Both the position numbers and the translations under genes were made by a program. The notes below the pieces were generated by a model. That model did no database searches and was not told the DNA's origin. It saw only the letters and a program-made list of their open reading frames with translations. Shown here in pieces: positions 29,216 to 41,931 of a stretch of 64,000 bases of DNA. The DNA comes from Eonycteris spelaea. Lineage: Eukaryota; Chordata; Mammalia; Chiroptera; Pteropodidae. Location: assembly GCA_003508835.1 (NCBI GenBank), contig PUFA01000070.1, positions 2,232,001 through 2,296,000 on the forward strand. The letters run 5' to 3'. Each line of letters opens with the position of its first letter. The first letter of the stretch is position 1.

Positions 29216-30625
29216 TATTCTCTCAAGGGAAAAAAATCTATTTTATCCAGGTTTTCAAATGTATTTGCATATAATAAGCTCTTATTTGATTTTTTATTTT
29301 CTAGATTTCTATAATTATCTCCAATATTGTTCCTTATTTGTGTATTTGTGTTTTTATTCTCTTTTCCCATGATTATATTGGTACTGGTTTATTTTCATTT
29401 AGTATTTTTCCCCCAACAACTGACTTTTGCATTTATTTTTAGTTCCTCTCTGGTTTTTAAAAATAAATTTTTTGCTTTTAATTTGATTAACTTTATTTTG
29501 TTATCCTTAGATGTCGTTCTGTTTATGGCTTGAATTGCATGCATGACTCATTTGTTCCCATGCTTCCTTGTAGTTCTCATAAAGATGATGGTGACTGACA
29601 AAAGACACCAACACATACATTCAGAGTCCGACCACCCTTTCACATAGTTAAGGATCACAACATAATACATACAGAGAGCAGCACAGAGCAAGAGACTTAG
29701 CAGTATTCTTCCCCTCAGGAGGTTTTTTTCCCTCTTCCATTTCTTTTCTGATCTCTACAAGCTTATATTTCACCTCCTTCTATCATTTTTGCCTTCACCA
29801 ATTTTCCTTGAGTTTTCATATCTCTGCTTTGATCTCTTATTTTATAGAGATGATGGTTTCAGTTTGTATTTTTTAAATTTTGTTATGATGTATTTGATTA
29901 TATTTATTATTTGTTCCATGTGGCCTTTTTCTCATGAGTAGCCTTCATCTGCTATTGCTTTGTTTTTTGTTCCTCTGTCTCCTCTCTTTTTTTTAAATTA
30001 ATGTGCTATACATTTTCTACCGGTCCCTTTTAAATTATTGCTTGTCTTTGCATGAGATGACATTTTCCTGAATTGGAAGTTTGCAAGAGGTTCTGAGACA
30101 TAAGAGCCCAAGCCGTGTTCCCGGCTCGCAAGACTTACCCCGTTCACAGTAGCTGTGATGGGTGCAGTCTTCCCCAGCCAGCGGATACTAGCATTACAGG
30201 CTACCAACAAGTGCAGGGTTCCTTGCTGTCAGCCTGCCCGCTGTCTGCAGCACATCTGTAAGTGGCGTCGTTCAGCCTATCTCCCTAGAGTTCCCCTAGT
30301 GCCAAACTGGATTCAAGGCACTTCCCACCTCCGGTCTGTGCAATCCATTCCAGCATTCCAAACAAAGCATTGTTGTTTTGCCTCACGCATGGCCCCTGCC
30401 TTGGAGGACTGGGCCCTCTGAAATCTCTGGCTATAGATGTCTCCTCTGGGCTTCTTACCAGCACCCCCCACTTCGCTTGACTTTCACAGAATTTGGTAAC
30501 TTTCCTTATGTATAATGGTTTGAGATTCTACTTTTGCCAAACTTGGAGTTTATGTTCTATTATGTTTCATTCCTTTTTATTTTTAAGTGTTTTCTGAGAG
30601 AAGATAGAACTATTCTGCCATTTTA
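29216..30625 (-). mobile_element. Probable older LINE (L1/HAL1-like), antisense
   Basis: T-rich antisense LINE-like sequence ('TTTCTAGATTTCTATAATTA', 'TTCCATGTGGCCTTTTTCTC', 'TCTGCCATTTTAAAACCACA'). The GC-richer block 30090-30420 is not explained by any LINE I recognise. Confidence 0.4.
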
Positions 30626-31182
30626 AAACCACAGACTTATCTAAACACCTTGAATATTTCTTGGAAAGAACAGTTACAAATAGTCACACAAACATAAGAC
30701 TTGATTTTCTAATTCTTAATGAAATTGAGTCTTTAGAAAACAAATTTGACAGGGAATTATCTGACTTGCTTTTCTAGACTAAAAGTAGCTTTCAAAAATT
30801 GTGGCAGGAGCTACGATTCCAAAATTGTAGAGTTGAAAATTGAATTACAAAAAGTCTGATTTTAGACTTTATGAATATGAGCCAACATTGTTTAGTTCAC
30901 TTTTCTAAATTCATGCTGAGTGTGAATTAAAAGCTACAAATGGAAGATATTAATCTGTACAATATTGTAGTACCAGAAAAACCAAATAGTACAATATTAA
31001 AGTATCAGAATTTTAGAAATATCTGAGGTGTAGTGACCCTAAAAGTAAAAATAATTATACTAAGATTCCATCAACTTTTAGAAATACGTACAGTTGTGAG
31101 GACCTATTTTTCAATATGCAAATGAATAAAACTTAACATTACTCTCAGCGAAAGGAATCTAGACTGAATCTTATACCTTCTG

Positions 31183-31590
31183 TTAGTTCATGTGGGCTGC
31201 TATGACAGAATACCACAGACTGGATGACTTAAACAACAAAATTCATTTCCTCATTGTTTAGGAAGCTAGAAGTCCAAGATCAAGATGTGGGCAGGTTTGG
31301 TTTCTCCTTAGTCCTAGATATCTCTTTTGCCTTCTTGTGTCCTCGCACGGCCTTTCCTCTGTGTGTACACAGCCCTGGTGCCTCATGTTTGTGTGTATCC
31401 ACATTTCTTCTCATAAGGACACTGATCATATTGGACTATGGTCCCACCCTTATTACCTCATTTAATTTAATTACCTCCTTAAAGACTCTGTCTCTAAATA
31501 CAGTCATATTGGAGGTTAGAGTATCAACATATGAATTTTGGAGGAGATCTAATTCAGTCTACAATATACCTAACATTATGATACAAAGCA
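31183..31590 (-). mobile_element. MaLR-type (MLT1-like) LTR, antisense
   Basis: Antisense MLT1-like order: 'TTAGTTCATGTGGGCTGCTA', 'TGACAGAATACCACAGACTG', 'GAAGTCCAAGATCAAGATG', 'CTCATAAGGACACTGATCAT', 'CAACATATGAATTTTGGAGG'. A solitary LTR with no internal coding sequence nearby. Confidence 0.75.
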
Positions 31591-31617
31591 TATAACCAGA
31601 TATTAAAACCTAGATGA

Positions 31618-31815
31618 GAAAGAAGGGAAAGAAGGAAGGGAAGGAAGGAAGGAAGGAAGGGAAGGAAGGAAGGAAGGAAGGAAGGAAGGAAGGAAGGAAG
31701 GAAGGAAGGAAGGAAAGGAAGAGAAGGAAGAGGGAGTGATGAGGGAGGGAGGAAAAGAAAAAGAAAAGAGAAAGAAAGGAGAAAGGAGAGGAAAGAAAGG
31801 AAAGAGGAGAGAAGA
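31618..31815 (+). repeat. (GGAA)n microsatellite and purine tract
   Basis: About 25 GGAA/GAAGG units, several uninterrupted, decaying into a GA-rich tail. All-purine on the + strand for about 200 bp. Confidence 0.95.
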
Positions 31816-32439
31816 AAAAGATTTTCAGTTCTAAATAAAAAAATAACTATTTAGGAAACAAAACAATTTAATTTAAAAACTACTTGTCTTTTAATTTGTT
31901 TCTTTTATCAATTTTGAATTTAGAATCTAGTTTCCAATGTCATACCTCCAATTTAATTTTCTGTGCTTATACCATCATTCAATAAAAACAAAATCTGAAT
32001 TTCTGGCAATTGATTTTTCTCACACCTGGGCTGCCTCATTTATTCCTTTTCTTTAAGCTTGATTCCTGGTGTAAAGGGATATTCCTTAGGTCCTCTTAAC
32101 TTCTCAACTATGGCTTGCCTTTACCAGAGCTTAATTTCCACCAGATATTTCCTATTTTAAGTCATAATAGTGTCATCCACCTGCATCAGTTAGGGGTTGA
32201 ATTCACCTACATATAAAAGAAAATCCAAGTGAGGGTGTTGAAACAAGGTGGAGGGGTGTTTTTCTCCTGCTGTAGTAAAGAGCCTGGAGGAGACAGGTGG
32301 CCCATCATGTCACCAGGCTCCAGGCATCTTCCCTTCCTAGTAACTTAACGTCTCTTATGTCTCACTCATCTTATTTTAAGTATCTTACTACTCCACACTA
32401 TCGATGATCTTTAGAAACTAAATCTAATTTTACTACTCC

Positions 32440-32655
32440 CTTTAAGAAAAACTCTCTTGATGGTTCTCTCTTGTTAAAAGATAAAGTCAAAGGTCCTGAG
32501 TTTAAAACGCAGGGTTTTTTGTGGTCTCATCACTAATGACTTTATCAGTCTCTTCTAAAACTTCGTTGCAATACCTTTATTTCACACATCTTGAACTTCT
32601 CACTGTTCTCTAAACAAGCTTTGGTCCTTGGTTGCAGTAGGTGTTTTGATTTATC
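32440..32655 (+). repeat. Possible L2 LINE fragment
   Basis: 'CTTGAACTTCTCACTGTTCT' and 'CTAAACAAGCTTTGGTCCTT' resemble the L2 ORF2-end/3' UTR. Weak match from memory. Confidence 0.35.
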
Positions 32656-33193
32656 CATCTTTTCCTTGATCAGTTCTGAAGCAGTTGAAAACTAAAAATT
32701 GCAGTAAGCTATGGATTAATATATCAACATTTTTTATTTGATTTTTTTGGGGGGTGGGGCTAGGAAAGCTAGATTGGCTGTACAACCAGAATCAAGATTG
32801 TTACTTCCCTACCCTCAACCGAAGTCTAGACACTGAGACATAAATGAGAGGGAAGTCAAATCTACAAAGTAAACTAATCCAGCATATCAGTTGACTTTGG
32901 TATAGCTGACTAGAACTTACAATCCTAATATTAGAGTCTTAAATCATAAAGAAGTAGGCATTTCAGAGCTGTTATAGAACGCACAGCATCATAAGGGACC
33001 CATGCTCTTAAATATTTATTCTCTACTATGCTTATCTCTTGGCTTCCGTCCTTAGGGTTCGGTCCAAGGATATATCACATGGTCTAAAATAGTTACTGGC
33101 TCCAGATATTTCATCTACATTCCAGACAGCAAAAAAGAGGGTTGTAAGGTGCCTTCCAAAAGTTTCATTTACATACTGTGACCAGAATTTTTT

Positions 33194-33570
33194 ATTTTTT
33201 TATTTTTTACATTTATTTATTTAAATTAGTTTCAAGTATACAGTACATTGGTTTAGACATCTATATAGTTTATAAGAAAGTCCCCCCAATTGCTCCCTCC
33301 CTCCCCATCATATTAATGCTGACTGCATTCCCTCTGCCATGCTCTCCATCCCCGTGACCACCTATCAACTACTCATTCGTACTTCGTTACCCTGCACCCC
33401 ATTCTCCCAGTCCCCCCAAGCTTCCCTCCCCTCTGTCTATCACCAAATTGTCCTCTATATTTGTAAGTCTGTTTTTGGTTCATTTGTTCTTTTTGTTCCT
33501 TAGATTCTGCATATAAGTGAAATCAGATGGTATTTACCTTTCTCTGCCTGACTTATTTCACTCAGCATAA
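33194..33570 (-). mobile_element. 5'-truncated L1 insertion, antisense, with target duplication
   Basis: The left side is T-rich (poly-A of a minus-strand insertion). The body contains 'TAGTTTCAAGTATACAGTAC', 'CATATAAGTGAAATCAGATG' and 'CTGACTTATTTCACTCAGCA'. Flanking copies of GACCAGAATTTTTT at 33180-33193 and 33571-33584 are identical, which points to a fairly young insertion. Confidence 0.88.
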
Positions 33571-34059
33571 GACCAGAATTTTTTTATATGTTAACACCTA
33601 ACTTCAAGAAAGGCTAGGAGATTTTGTCTTATCCTGAGCAGTAATATGTCCACCCCCAAAGCTGAGATTCCACTGCTAAGGGTAAGGAGGAAAAACTGGA
33701 TGTTTTGGTAGGCAGCAGCTAACTTTGCACAATGTTGGTCTCCCCACTTCAAGAGCCGCATGAGTGGGACCCCGTTTTGCTTGTCTTACAGCGCAGCAAC
33801 AGTGGGAGAGAATGAATCCAGAGAAAGCCAAAAGCGGCCACATGCCCAGTGTTCTTTTCCCAAAACTCAACAATTAGGTCAATCACTGTTCCTCCTGTGG
33901 GGAGGAATAAATAGTACAGGTGGTACAAGGGACCCAGCATATTCCTGGAGCGCTGCTCCCTTCTTGGGAGTGAAGCAGAAACCCTGATGGAGCATGACGA
34001 CAGGGAGCAGGTTCCACCCTAACGGCGCCTTTGCAGCCCCCGCTGCTGGGCCTGCACCG

Positions 34060-34385
34060 TCTTACCCAATATCTGCACTAGTAAAGGTCAGCTTGTCCTC
34101 AGACTCCAGGCTCACATGCACCTCTCCTTTGGCACCTTTCACAACCCTCATTCTGAGCCCCAACGGATCTCTTGTTTTTCCATGTCAGTGTGTACAGACT
34201 AAAAGTATAGCACTTCTCTCATGCTATCAGGACTCTCACTTTCTAGGACTGTCTCTTTCCTTCATCCCATACATGTATTAAACCATGCAAGTTTTTAAGA
34301 ACAGGAATATAATTTTATTATCTTTGTATTTCAGCGTCTCATATAGTGCAGAGGCACTTGAATGTTTACTGAATTAATAACGCCA
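34060..34385 (+). repeat. L2 LINE 3' end
   Basis: 3' end pattern 'AAGAACAGGAATATAATTTT', 'GTATTTCAGCGTCTCATATA', 'AGTGCAGAGGCACTTGAATG', 'TTTACTGAATTAATAA'. Confidence 0.6.
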
Positions 34386-34997
34386 GGCTTTCCTCTTTCC
34401 CTGCTATCCCTATTTTCTAAATAGGAAACTAAGATCTTGAGAGAAACAGTATGTCCCCTTCACTCCCCTTCAGAAGAGACTTGTGTGTGTTCCCTTAATT
34501 CACCATTTTTGACAGAAAATTGCACATTCATCACACCAGACTTCTTCCCAAATGGCTAGCCACACTCCTGCAGTTATCCAGGAAAGGAAATGTGATATTG
34601 AATTGTAAATATTTCCTCTGCTCCAAAGACTTTTAATCCTTGGTTTCCTAAAGCAGAAGATTCATAGAATATTTCCATTCTGTGGCTGTGAGCATTTCCC
34701 CTGTGTTCTTGGTATGAAATCCTTGTGATCAGAGCATAATCCTTGATACTCCTGCTTTCTCTGGGCTGTAAATAATTTCAAGGCTATAATTTCAAGATCC
34801 TATAATGCTATAAGATCTAACCAGTGGAGGGAATGAGAATGAAGAAGACAAAGTAGGGGTGCCATGGAGACAGTCATCTTACATGGGCCAGTCATTTAAT
34901 CGTATGTGAAAATGGGGGGCTACACCTGTTTGCTATATTAAGTGTTTTTAAACATTATAAGAAATAAATGTTATGTTGTAACCCAGTACACACATGT

Positions 34998-35000
<3 letters not shown>

Positions 35001-35055
<55 letters not shown>
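35001..35055 (+). repeat. (CA)n microsatellite
   Basis: About 27 uninterrupted CA units followed by TGGTCACA. Confidence 0.98.
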
Positions 35056-35058
<3 letters not shown>

Positions 35059-35849
35059 GTCACAACCTGCAGTGATGGATGGAGCTGTGTGTGGTGGTTA
35101 CACACAAGCCATAGAGTCAGACCTACAACACGGCCCTGCTCTCCCATTTGAAATCCCCAAAAGAATTTTTGGAAAACTGCAAACCCCATCACACATTTAA
35201 AGTTGTCATCTAAATTTTTTTTCTACCAATATTTAAGCAAAAACTAGAATTTCCAGTTTGTTATCAATATGCTTTAAATAAATTTTTGTCAAAATATGAA
35301 GCCAAGAAGCTAGCTCAAATTTGTAGAAAACGTCCATTATATAACCTAATTGCCAAAACTATTCTTCACTGTCTCTCCCTTAAAGCTAATCAGCCTTAAC
35401 ACCCTGTCAGAAAGGAAGTCAGTCTTCAGTTTGCAACTCAAATAAACATAATAAAGTGCCCACCTCCCAATACTTCTGAATTCAACTTCTGAGATGCTAA
35501 GAGGTAGGTGAGAGAGGGTGAGAGAGGGTAAAAGCCTTGTCATGAGTCTGTTCCTGGTTGAAATAAAGCCCTCCTCCTCGAGAGACCTTCCCCCGGAGAG
35601 CCAGGTTTTTTCAAACTATCCCTTGGTCTGGCACTGGGAATTTTTAAATGTTTTTCAAATGTTTGACATGGGTAAGAAATGTCATTCATTTGTAATGTGG
35701 CAGAAAATAATTGTGAAAGCAGAAGTGAGAGGGAGAACTGACAGATCTCAGACTCCTGGTACTTTCTTGGCCAGGTTGGAACTTGAGAATCTGAAAACAC
35801 ATTCTCCTAAATTTATGACTGGAAACCCCAGGAAAGTTCACAAGTACCC

Positions 35850-35990
35850 CAATGTACTTGAACCACTGTTCTACGCCTTTAGTATCCTCATCTGTAAAAT
35901 GAAAATAATAATAGGAGCTACCTTCAAAGACAGAAAGAATGAATAAGGCTTATAAATAAAGCACTTAATGAAGTTCCGGGTGCATAATAA
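35850..35990 (+). repeat. MIR SINE
   Basis: 'GTATCCTCATCTGTAAAATG', 'ATAATAGGAGCTACCTTCAA' and 'AAAGCACTTAATGAAGTTCC' follow the MIR order. Confidence 0.65.
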
Positions 35991-36678
35991 GGACCCGCCC
36001 TGTGTTCACTATTTGTTGTTGTTCAACCCCTCTGCATGCTAACAATGTCACTTCTCATTGAATTAAGTAATCCTCAGGCCCATCCCTAACATTTATGCCC
36101 CTCAGCTGGCATATCTGAGCTCTGTCCACACCCCTGCAACCAGCAGCCCCTTGGCCACTTCTGAAGTCTGGAACCCACAGCTAATGGCAAATTCCACTCT
36201 CAAAAGAACACACTTGGGTAAGAAGCCCTCACACAGCTCGAAGGTGGACACAGGGCTGTCTGGCAAGAAATTCAGGATTCTGATGTTCTGAAACTTGCTC
36301 TGAAAAGGGTTGGATACACGTCTGCTGGGCACACACCCCTGGACCAATAGATTTCTTGCCTAGACAAAGCAGGACAGGAGCCGTAGAAAGCAAGGCCTAG
36401 TGCACGGCTTCTCATGCTTAGGTCTAAAGGTCTTACCTGGGGTTGTTGTTCAAATCGATAGGGATTTTATGTGTAGATGAGTTTTGAATGTAAGACCAGT
36501 ATTATCTCGATGGCCGTTACGATCCCAAATTCAGTTAAAGTCATCTTCTTGAACAAACTAATGTAAACCACAGGAAAAGACAAGTTACTAAACAGATGTT
36601 TTTAGGCATTCCAGAAACAGAATATAATGCCTTGTTGTTTTTGTTTATTTTTGTTATTTTTGTTATTATATGTTTCAG

Positions 36679-36835
36679 GTGCTGGCTTTCAGGCCTCAGG
36701 ATACAACTTCAACACCTATGACTGGAGGAATTCAAAACAGAGAGGCAGCTTGTCCCCAGTCACCAAGCCTCGAAGCCAGACTTACCCAGATGTGGGGCTA
36801 AGCAGTGAAGACTGGGACCGGTCCACAGTCAGTGG
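36679..36835 (+). CDS. GRIP1: GRIP1 exon, central linker
   Basis: 157-nt exon after acceptor tttcag, with donor gtaagg. It encodes [20 protein letters not shown], then [20 protein letters not shown] and [13 protein letters not shown]. It is rich in Tyr, Ser and aromatic residues, with basophilic Ser contexts (QRGS, KPRS). Phase 2 in and 2 out; the split Gly codon (GG+T) is completed by the exon at 37651. It follows an 11.4-kb repeat-rich intron. Confidence 0.95.
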
Positions 36836-37650
36836 GTAAGGTTCTAATTAACTGTGGCCCCGTCCCAACAGCTAAGCTGTCTTTCGGGCCAGATCTGAAC
36901 CTGTGTGTCCAAGTGGCATATATCACGCCCATTGGCTTTTTGAAGCTGCTGTAATCACCCGCACTGGCTACATGGCAGGATTCTGAAGCTTGCCCTGCCC
37001 AGCGGGAGCCTGGGTACCACCACACAGAATGGAAAGGGCTAAGTGTCCCCTAAAGAAAACAACACAGTAGCACATGGGGAATATCTGCATCTAAAAACTG
37101 TGTCCTCACTCTCCGGCTAGTGCCCTCTCCTTTCATTTGAAAGGTAGTTTCACACTAACTTGCATAAAAAAAAAATAATTAAAAGATGTGTCTAGAGTAC
37201 GTGTTTTTAACTAAGAGATCTATTTCAGCATTTTGTTCCTTAAAATATTTTAAGGAAATTTATAAAAAGCGATAGCACTTAATTGATCTATACTGATGTT
37301 TATAATAGGATGAAGAAAACGCATTTTTCTCTCTTAGAGAAAAGTTCGATTTCTCCCCCCTGGTATCTGAAAGGTGTTCCCACACAAATGCCACGTCGAT
37401 GCTGCTCATGCAGCAGTAGCCGCTAGTGGTCTAAAATTCAGTTTTCCTAAGACCATCGTCCTTCCTTTGATTCTTCAACACACTTCACTTTTCCAAAAGC
37501 ATCCTTACACTGGAGCCAGCCTTCCTCGGAGACCACGGTTGGAAGAAAGCCAGATCCAAAACGAATCTCTATTTTTGTGTGTGAGATGAAGGAGATTCTA
37601 GATAAAGGAAAAAACTTATTCTTAACCAAGACTGTGCTTTTTGGTGACAG

Positions 37651-37762
37651 TTTTACAGGGGCTCCTGACAGTACAGAGGTCGAGCAAGAGGAGAACTTCT
37701 GGTCGCAAGCGCTGGAGGATTTAGAGACCTGTGGACAATCAGGGATTTTGCGAGAACTTGAG
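37651..37762 (+). CDS. GRIP1: GRIP1 exon, acidic linker segment
   Basis: 112-nt exon after acceptor gacag, encoding [19 protein letters not shown] then [18 protein letters not shown]. The segment is acidic and likely helical (heptad-like spacing in [12 protein letters not shown] and ILRELE), within the linker that binds KIF5 in the family. The exon ends on a codon boundary. The donor gtagct is weak. An internal ttacag at 37653-37658 is a possible alternative acceptor, but the first one keeps the frame with the preceding exon (GG|T = Gly). Confidence 0.94.
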
Positions 37763-37883
37763 GTAGCTTCGGACTTGCTATTTACTTTTATTGTTTCTAC
37801 ATTCATTTTTTTTTTAATTTTGGTCCTTTTGAGTTTGCATTTATCACACCAGTTCATTTAAAAGCTTTAACCCCTTTCCACAG

Positions 37884-37928
37884 GAGAAAGCTGACAGGCG
37901 TGTGTCTTTGAGAAACATGACTCTCTTG
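37884..37928 (+). CDS. GRIP1: GRIP1 45-nt symmetric exon
   Basis: Short exon after acceptor ccacag, only 121 bp past the previous exon. It encodes exactly fifteen residues, EKADRRVSLRNMTLL, phase 0 on both sides, so it can be skipped without a frame change. The donor TTG|gtagct is weak: it has no G at +5 and no AG before the junction. RRVS is a basophilic-kinase consensus (PKA-like). Whether skipping occurs in this species needs RNA data. Translation matches the known continuation of GRIP1 into the next exon (ATIMSGST). Confidence 0.93.
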
Positions 37929-39689
37929 GTAGCTACCCTTTATGTTTATATTTTTGCTTGTGAAGCTGCCTCCCCTGCCCCTTTGCCTTCTGGACAGCAA
38001 TTTAATTTGATTCAATGCAGTTGAAAGTATTTATTTCCCCATTTTCACCCCACCCCGAGCTGACTGACTTGTGGCTTTTGCCATTGCTCCCTGCTAACCC
38101 TGACTGTACCTGTTTGCCACCAAATCGCTAAGGAGCCAGCTAAGTCCCACAACAGTGGTGCATCTCATTCCCTTAGTTGCTTTAGAAAGGTTTCTTTGGC
38201 ATGTTTCCATTTGTACCTGGTATAGAAATTAATTTGATCGTGAAGAGGAACATAAGAGGAAATCTTACTTTGTTTTGCTTTGCTCTTTAAAATAGATGAC
38301 ATTGCAGCTGGTGCAAAAGGCCAGTCTGTGGGTTAAACCGCCAAAATGTTACACATTACTTTGCTGTTCATTTCAGATCCTGATTCCATGTTACCTTAGT
38401 GTGAACTTGAAGAGTCACTGTGAGATGGAGTGTAAGAGCTGAACTCCTAGTGAGTTCTTTAATCAGAGCCATGAATTTGCTGACAGTGTTCACACTTTGG
38501 TCTGGGAAGTCCTGGACTGTTTCCTTTTATGTTCTTTTAAATTTTCGGAGCTGTAAAAAATAACCTGGCAAAAGTCTCATTTTTATTTTGATGTCATATG
38601 AGGTCCCCAAGTCACCTTAAGGAATGTGAATGGCATAACTGGGTGGAACTCCTGCAATTCTAAAATGATTACTCATCTTTATATTATGTTGCTTCTCAAT
38701 TGCATGTGTGGATATTTTGTGTGATTCTGACGTTTGTGACTCTGCAAAGAGAATAGTAAAGAAAAATATGAGTTTGAATTTGTAACATCATAGTATTACC
38801 TGGCATGAATTTCAGCTTCAGAGCACAGGTAAAGGACCTGGAGATGGATAATCTTTGTAAAACTTGAATAAATTAAAATGACAGCAATTGATTCCTTTTT
38901 ACGCAACTTTAAAAAAGTGTGGAATACTTAAGTATCGGCTGGCTTATTTAAACTTTTACCACTTCCTGTATGTACAATGACCAGCAAAAAGGAACCAAAC
39001 TGAATAATAAGCTCAGTTCACAAATCTTGAGCATACTTTTGCTTTGAAAGCATATACGGCTGATACGCCTTTTCATTTCATGTTTTGATACTTGTCTTTT
39101 GAAGAAGCAGCTATTCTTCTAATAGCTTCTTTTATATTATGTAAAACGAAAGTGATATAAAAAGTTATACAACAAGGTTGTGTTTTCACCCAGAAATTGA
39201 GTGTCTAATGAAAATAACATCTATCAGCATAAAGTTATATTGCAACATTCTATAAATCTTTTCTAACATAGCTCCAAACACGTGTGCCCTTGAAATTATA
39301 AATCCAGAAAGGAAATGAGTTGAATTTGTAAGCCAAAGAAAAATTAAAGTCCTTAAATAAGAATGATTGGCAAATCCATAGAGTCTTATTTACACTTTCA
39401 TCACAAAGAATGTTTATTTATTAGTTTAAATGAACTCTGATTCCTTGATTGCAGATGCTACTATGCAAAAGATATTATTTGAGCTAGGTTCCTGCATATG
39501 AAATTTACATCCAGTACTAAAAGTTAAAGGGTACTATAACTGTAATAAATGTAGAAGATTAGCTGAGTTGAAAAATGACTACAGTTGAAATGAAAGTGAA
39601 AATTATACTAGTCATTTCCCCATTGTTAGCAATAATTTAGGTGCAACTTAAGCACTGAAAAAATGTATAGTTTAACAAAAGAGAAAAAT

Positions 39690-39830
39690 TCTAACTAAGA
39701 CTTTGGACAAGTTACTTAATATCTCTTATCATGTATCTCCTTTAAAATATGGGGTTATAATGAGCAAACACTTACATAGCATTAACACAGAACACGGCAC
39801 TTAATAAATGTTCAGTAGAAATGGATTGTT
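39690..39830 (+). repeat. MIR SINE
   Basis: 'GGACAAGTTACTTAATATCT', 'ACATAGCATTAACACAGAAC', 'CACTTAATAAATGTTCAG'. Confidence 0.6.
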
Positions 39831-40677
39831 ATTATTTTCGCCATTTGTTTGATTAATGAACCCTGCCTTTACCATTGTTTGTTTAATATAGAAAGGTTTA
39901 AATGTCAGAGAACTCTTGAACATACCTTTCTAAGTTATATGCATGTCAGTCATCTCACTGATAATTTAGAAAAAGAAAATAATAATTGTAAATTATAAAT
40001 TGTGCAAAATAAAAACAGGCAATAGATACTCCGGAGCCAAAACAAATCCTAGATAGCTTATAATATTTTTTAACCTTTTTTTGTAGTTTTTATGTTTGTG
40101 TTTTAATTTTTATATTCTTTCAAAGATATCACTAATTCAATTGAAGTTCATTTTAAACAAAGCAATCCAGTGATTTGTTGAAAACTTGAACTAAAGACTT
40201 TTTGATAATGTATCATTGCCTCCATTAGAACCCTTTCTTGATCGGTTTGTAACTTCCCTAGTGGATGAGGTTTATCAAAGCAGAATTGCTGTCTCCCAAT
40301 TGCACTAATTAAGCATTTTACTTCCAACGTGTTTCCAGCTGGTCTCCTGAAAAATGAACATAAAAAAAATAGATGTTAACAAAGCAAATAACTAGTCTAA
40401 GTAGGAAAAAATAATAGGTGGATGGTCACTACAGCAGAAACAATCATTGGGTGCTGTCAGTTACTGTAGATAAAACAAAGAAATGCTATGTGTGAGTTAA
40501 GCATCATAAAATAAAAGGATGTCCCATGATACCAACAAAGCTAGTAACTGAAAGGTTTCATTGTAAAAGGGCGTTTATCTGAAATAAACCAAATACAGAT
40601 AACTTACAGTGGTTTAAATATTAGGTTTTTTAAAAATACTAAAATGTCAGTTTTATATGTTTTGACTTAAGATTTGA

Positions 40678-40880
40678 CTGAGAAGCAGCATAGCCTGGTA
40701 GTCAAGAATAGGGTTCTGGAGTCAGATTGCTAATGTTGCAATCCTAGACTATTGGGCAAGTTGTTTCACTTATCCAGGCATCCCCTTCCTTAACCTAAAT
40801 GGGAAGTATAACTACCTCCCATACAGAGTTATCGTAAGCATTAAATAATATTCTACATCCATCCATACATACATATATGT
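40678..40880 (+). repeat. MIR SINE
   Basis: 'AGCATAGCCTGGTAGTCAAG', 'GGGTTCTGGAGTCAGATTGC', 'GGGCAAGTTGTTTCACTTAT' and 'GTAAGCATTAAATAATA' in MIR order, including the tRNA-derived head. Confidence 0.75.
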
Positions 40881-41184
40881 GCTAGTTAGCACATGTTAAT
40901 GCTCAAAGCCCAGTAAGGATTTTTTTATAATTTTCTGTTTCAAAATTATCATTTAAAAAACTTATCTAGTTGGAATATTGATAAGTTTACTTGTTTCTTT
41001 TTCCGCAGAGATGTAGATATATGTACATGTGTGCAATACTTGGCTGTCATTCAAGGATCTTGTTAGTGGTGTGTGTATAGCTGAATACCAGGTGAATCTT
41101 GGAATTATAAGATCTTAGATAACAAAGGAAAGCTCTCTTTACTTTGCAATGCTCCCTCCTGATCAATTATTTTAGGTAATACCC

Positions 41185-41340
41185 TTGGCTCATTTACTAC
41201 TTGTGTGACCTTGGGTAAGTCAGCCTCTTTGTGCCTCAGTTTCCTCACCTGTACATTAGGAGAAATAATAGTGCCTGTTTCATAAAGTTGCTGTGAGACT
41301 TAAATGAGTGAAACATTCAAAGGATTCAATAAATTACACT
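41185..41340 (+). repeat. MIR SINE
   Basis: Well-preserved core: 'TTGTGTGACCTTGGGTAAGT', 'GTGCCTCAGTTTCCTCACCT', 'GCTGTGAGACTTAAATGAG'. Confidence 0.8.
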
Positions 41341-41931
41341 TCTGTTACTTATAGCATTGTATTAATATAAACCACAAGTTCATGTTGTAGCCAGTAACAC
41401 AGCATACGGAACCTGTTTTCTGTTCCCAAGATTTCAGGCAGATTCGTCAATGCTAGTTTACTTTTAGATAATCATCACAATGAAGAGTACAGGTATATTT
41501 TCAGAATTTCCGCATCCTCTAACATGAGAAATAAATAAAGCCAACATGGCATTGGTTCCAAGTGCTCTTTTTGCTCCACTGCTGACACTCAGTCACATTT
41601 GGGACCCAATCTTGCCACTCCTTGTGTATCATGCGGAGAACATATTTGAAACTGAACAAACGTCCCAATTCACTGGTAAAATCCAATCCAGGTCTCACAG
41701 CTTTTGAGCAAGTTGCTGAACCCGGTAGCATAAGTGATTATTCTTGAATCTCTCTCAGGATCTTCCACAGAGGCTATTTCTGAAAAACACTGACCTCCCC
41801 TAATGATCTGGTCTACAAGCTTGTGGGATAGGGCCCCGTGGCCAAAGGAAAGACTGTGCACCAGTGCTATGCAAACAGGATCAGGCAGAAGCCCTTGCCT
41901 TTATCCGTAGCCCCGTTTCAGCCCATTGTTA

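Larger units (their letters stand above)
25247..36678 (+). other. GRIP1: Intron within the GRIP1 linker, 11.4 kb
   Basis: Contains CR1-like, L1, MaLR-LTR, L2 and microsatellite sequence, listed separately. Stretches 25250-26930, 30630-31180, 31830-32440 and 35060-35850 show no gene and no repeat I can name. Confidence 0.9.

Noticed and set aside
35518..35946. 142-residue open frame on the + strand
   Set aside because: It ends within a MIR and shows no domain or codon pattern of a gene.
37447..37857. 136-residue open frame on the minus strand
   Set aside because: It is the antisense shadow of the real GRIP1 exon at 37651-37762 and its flanks.
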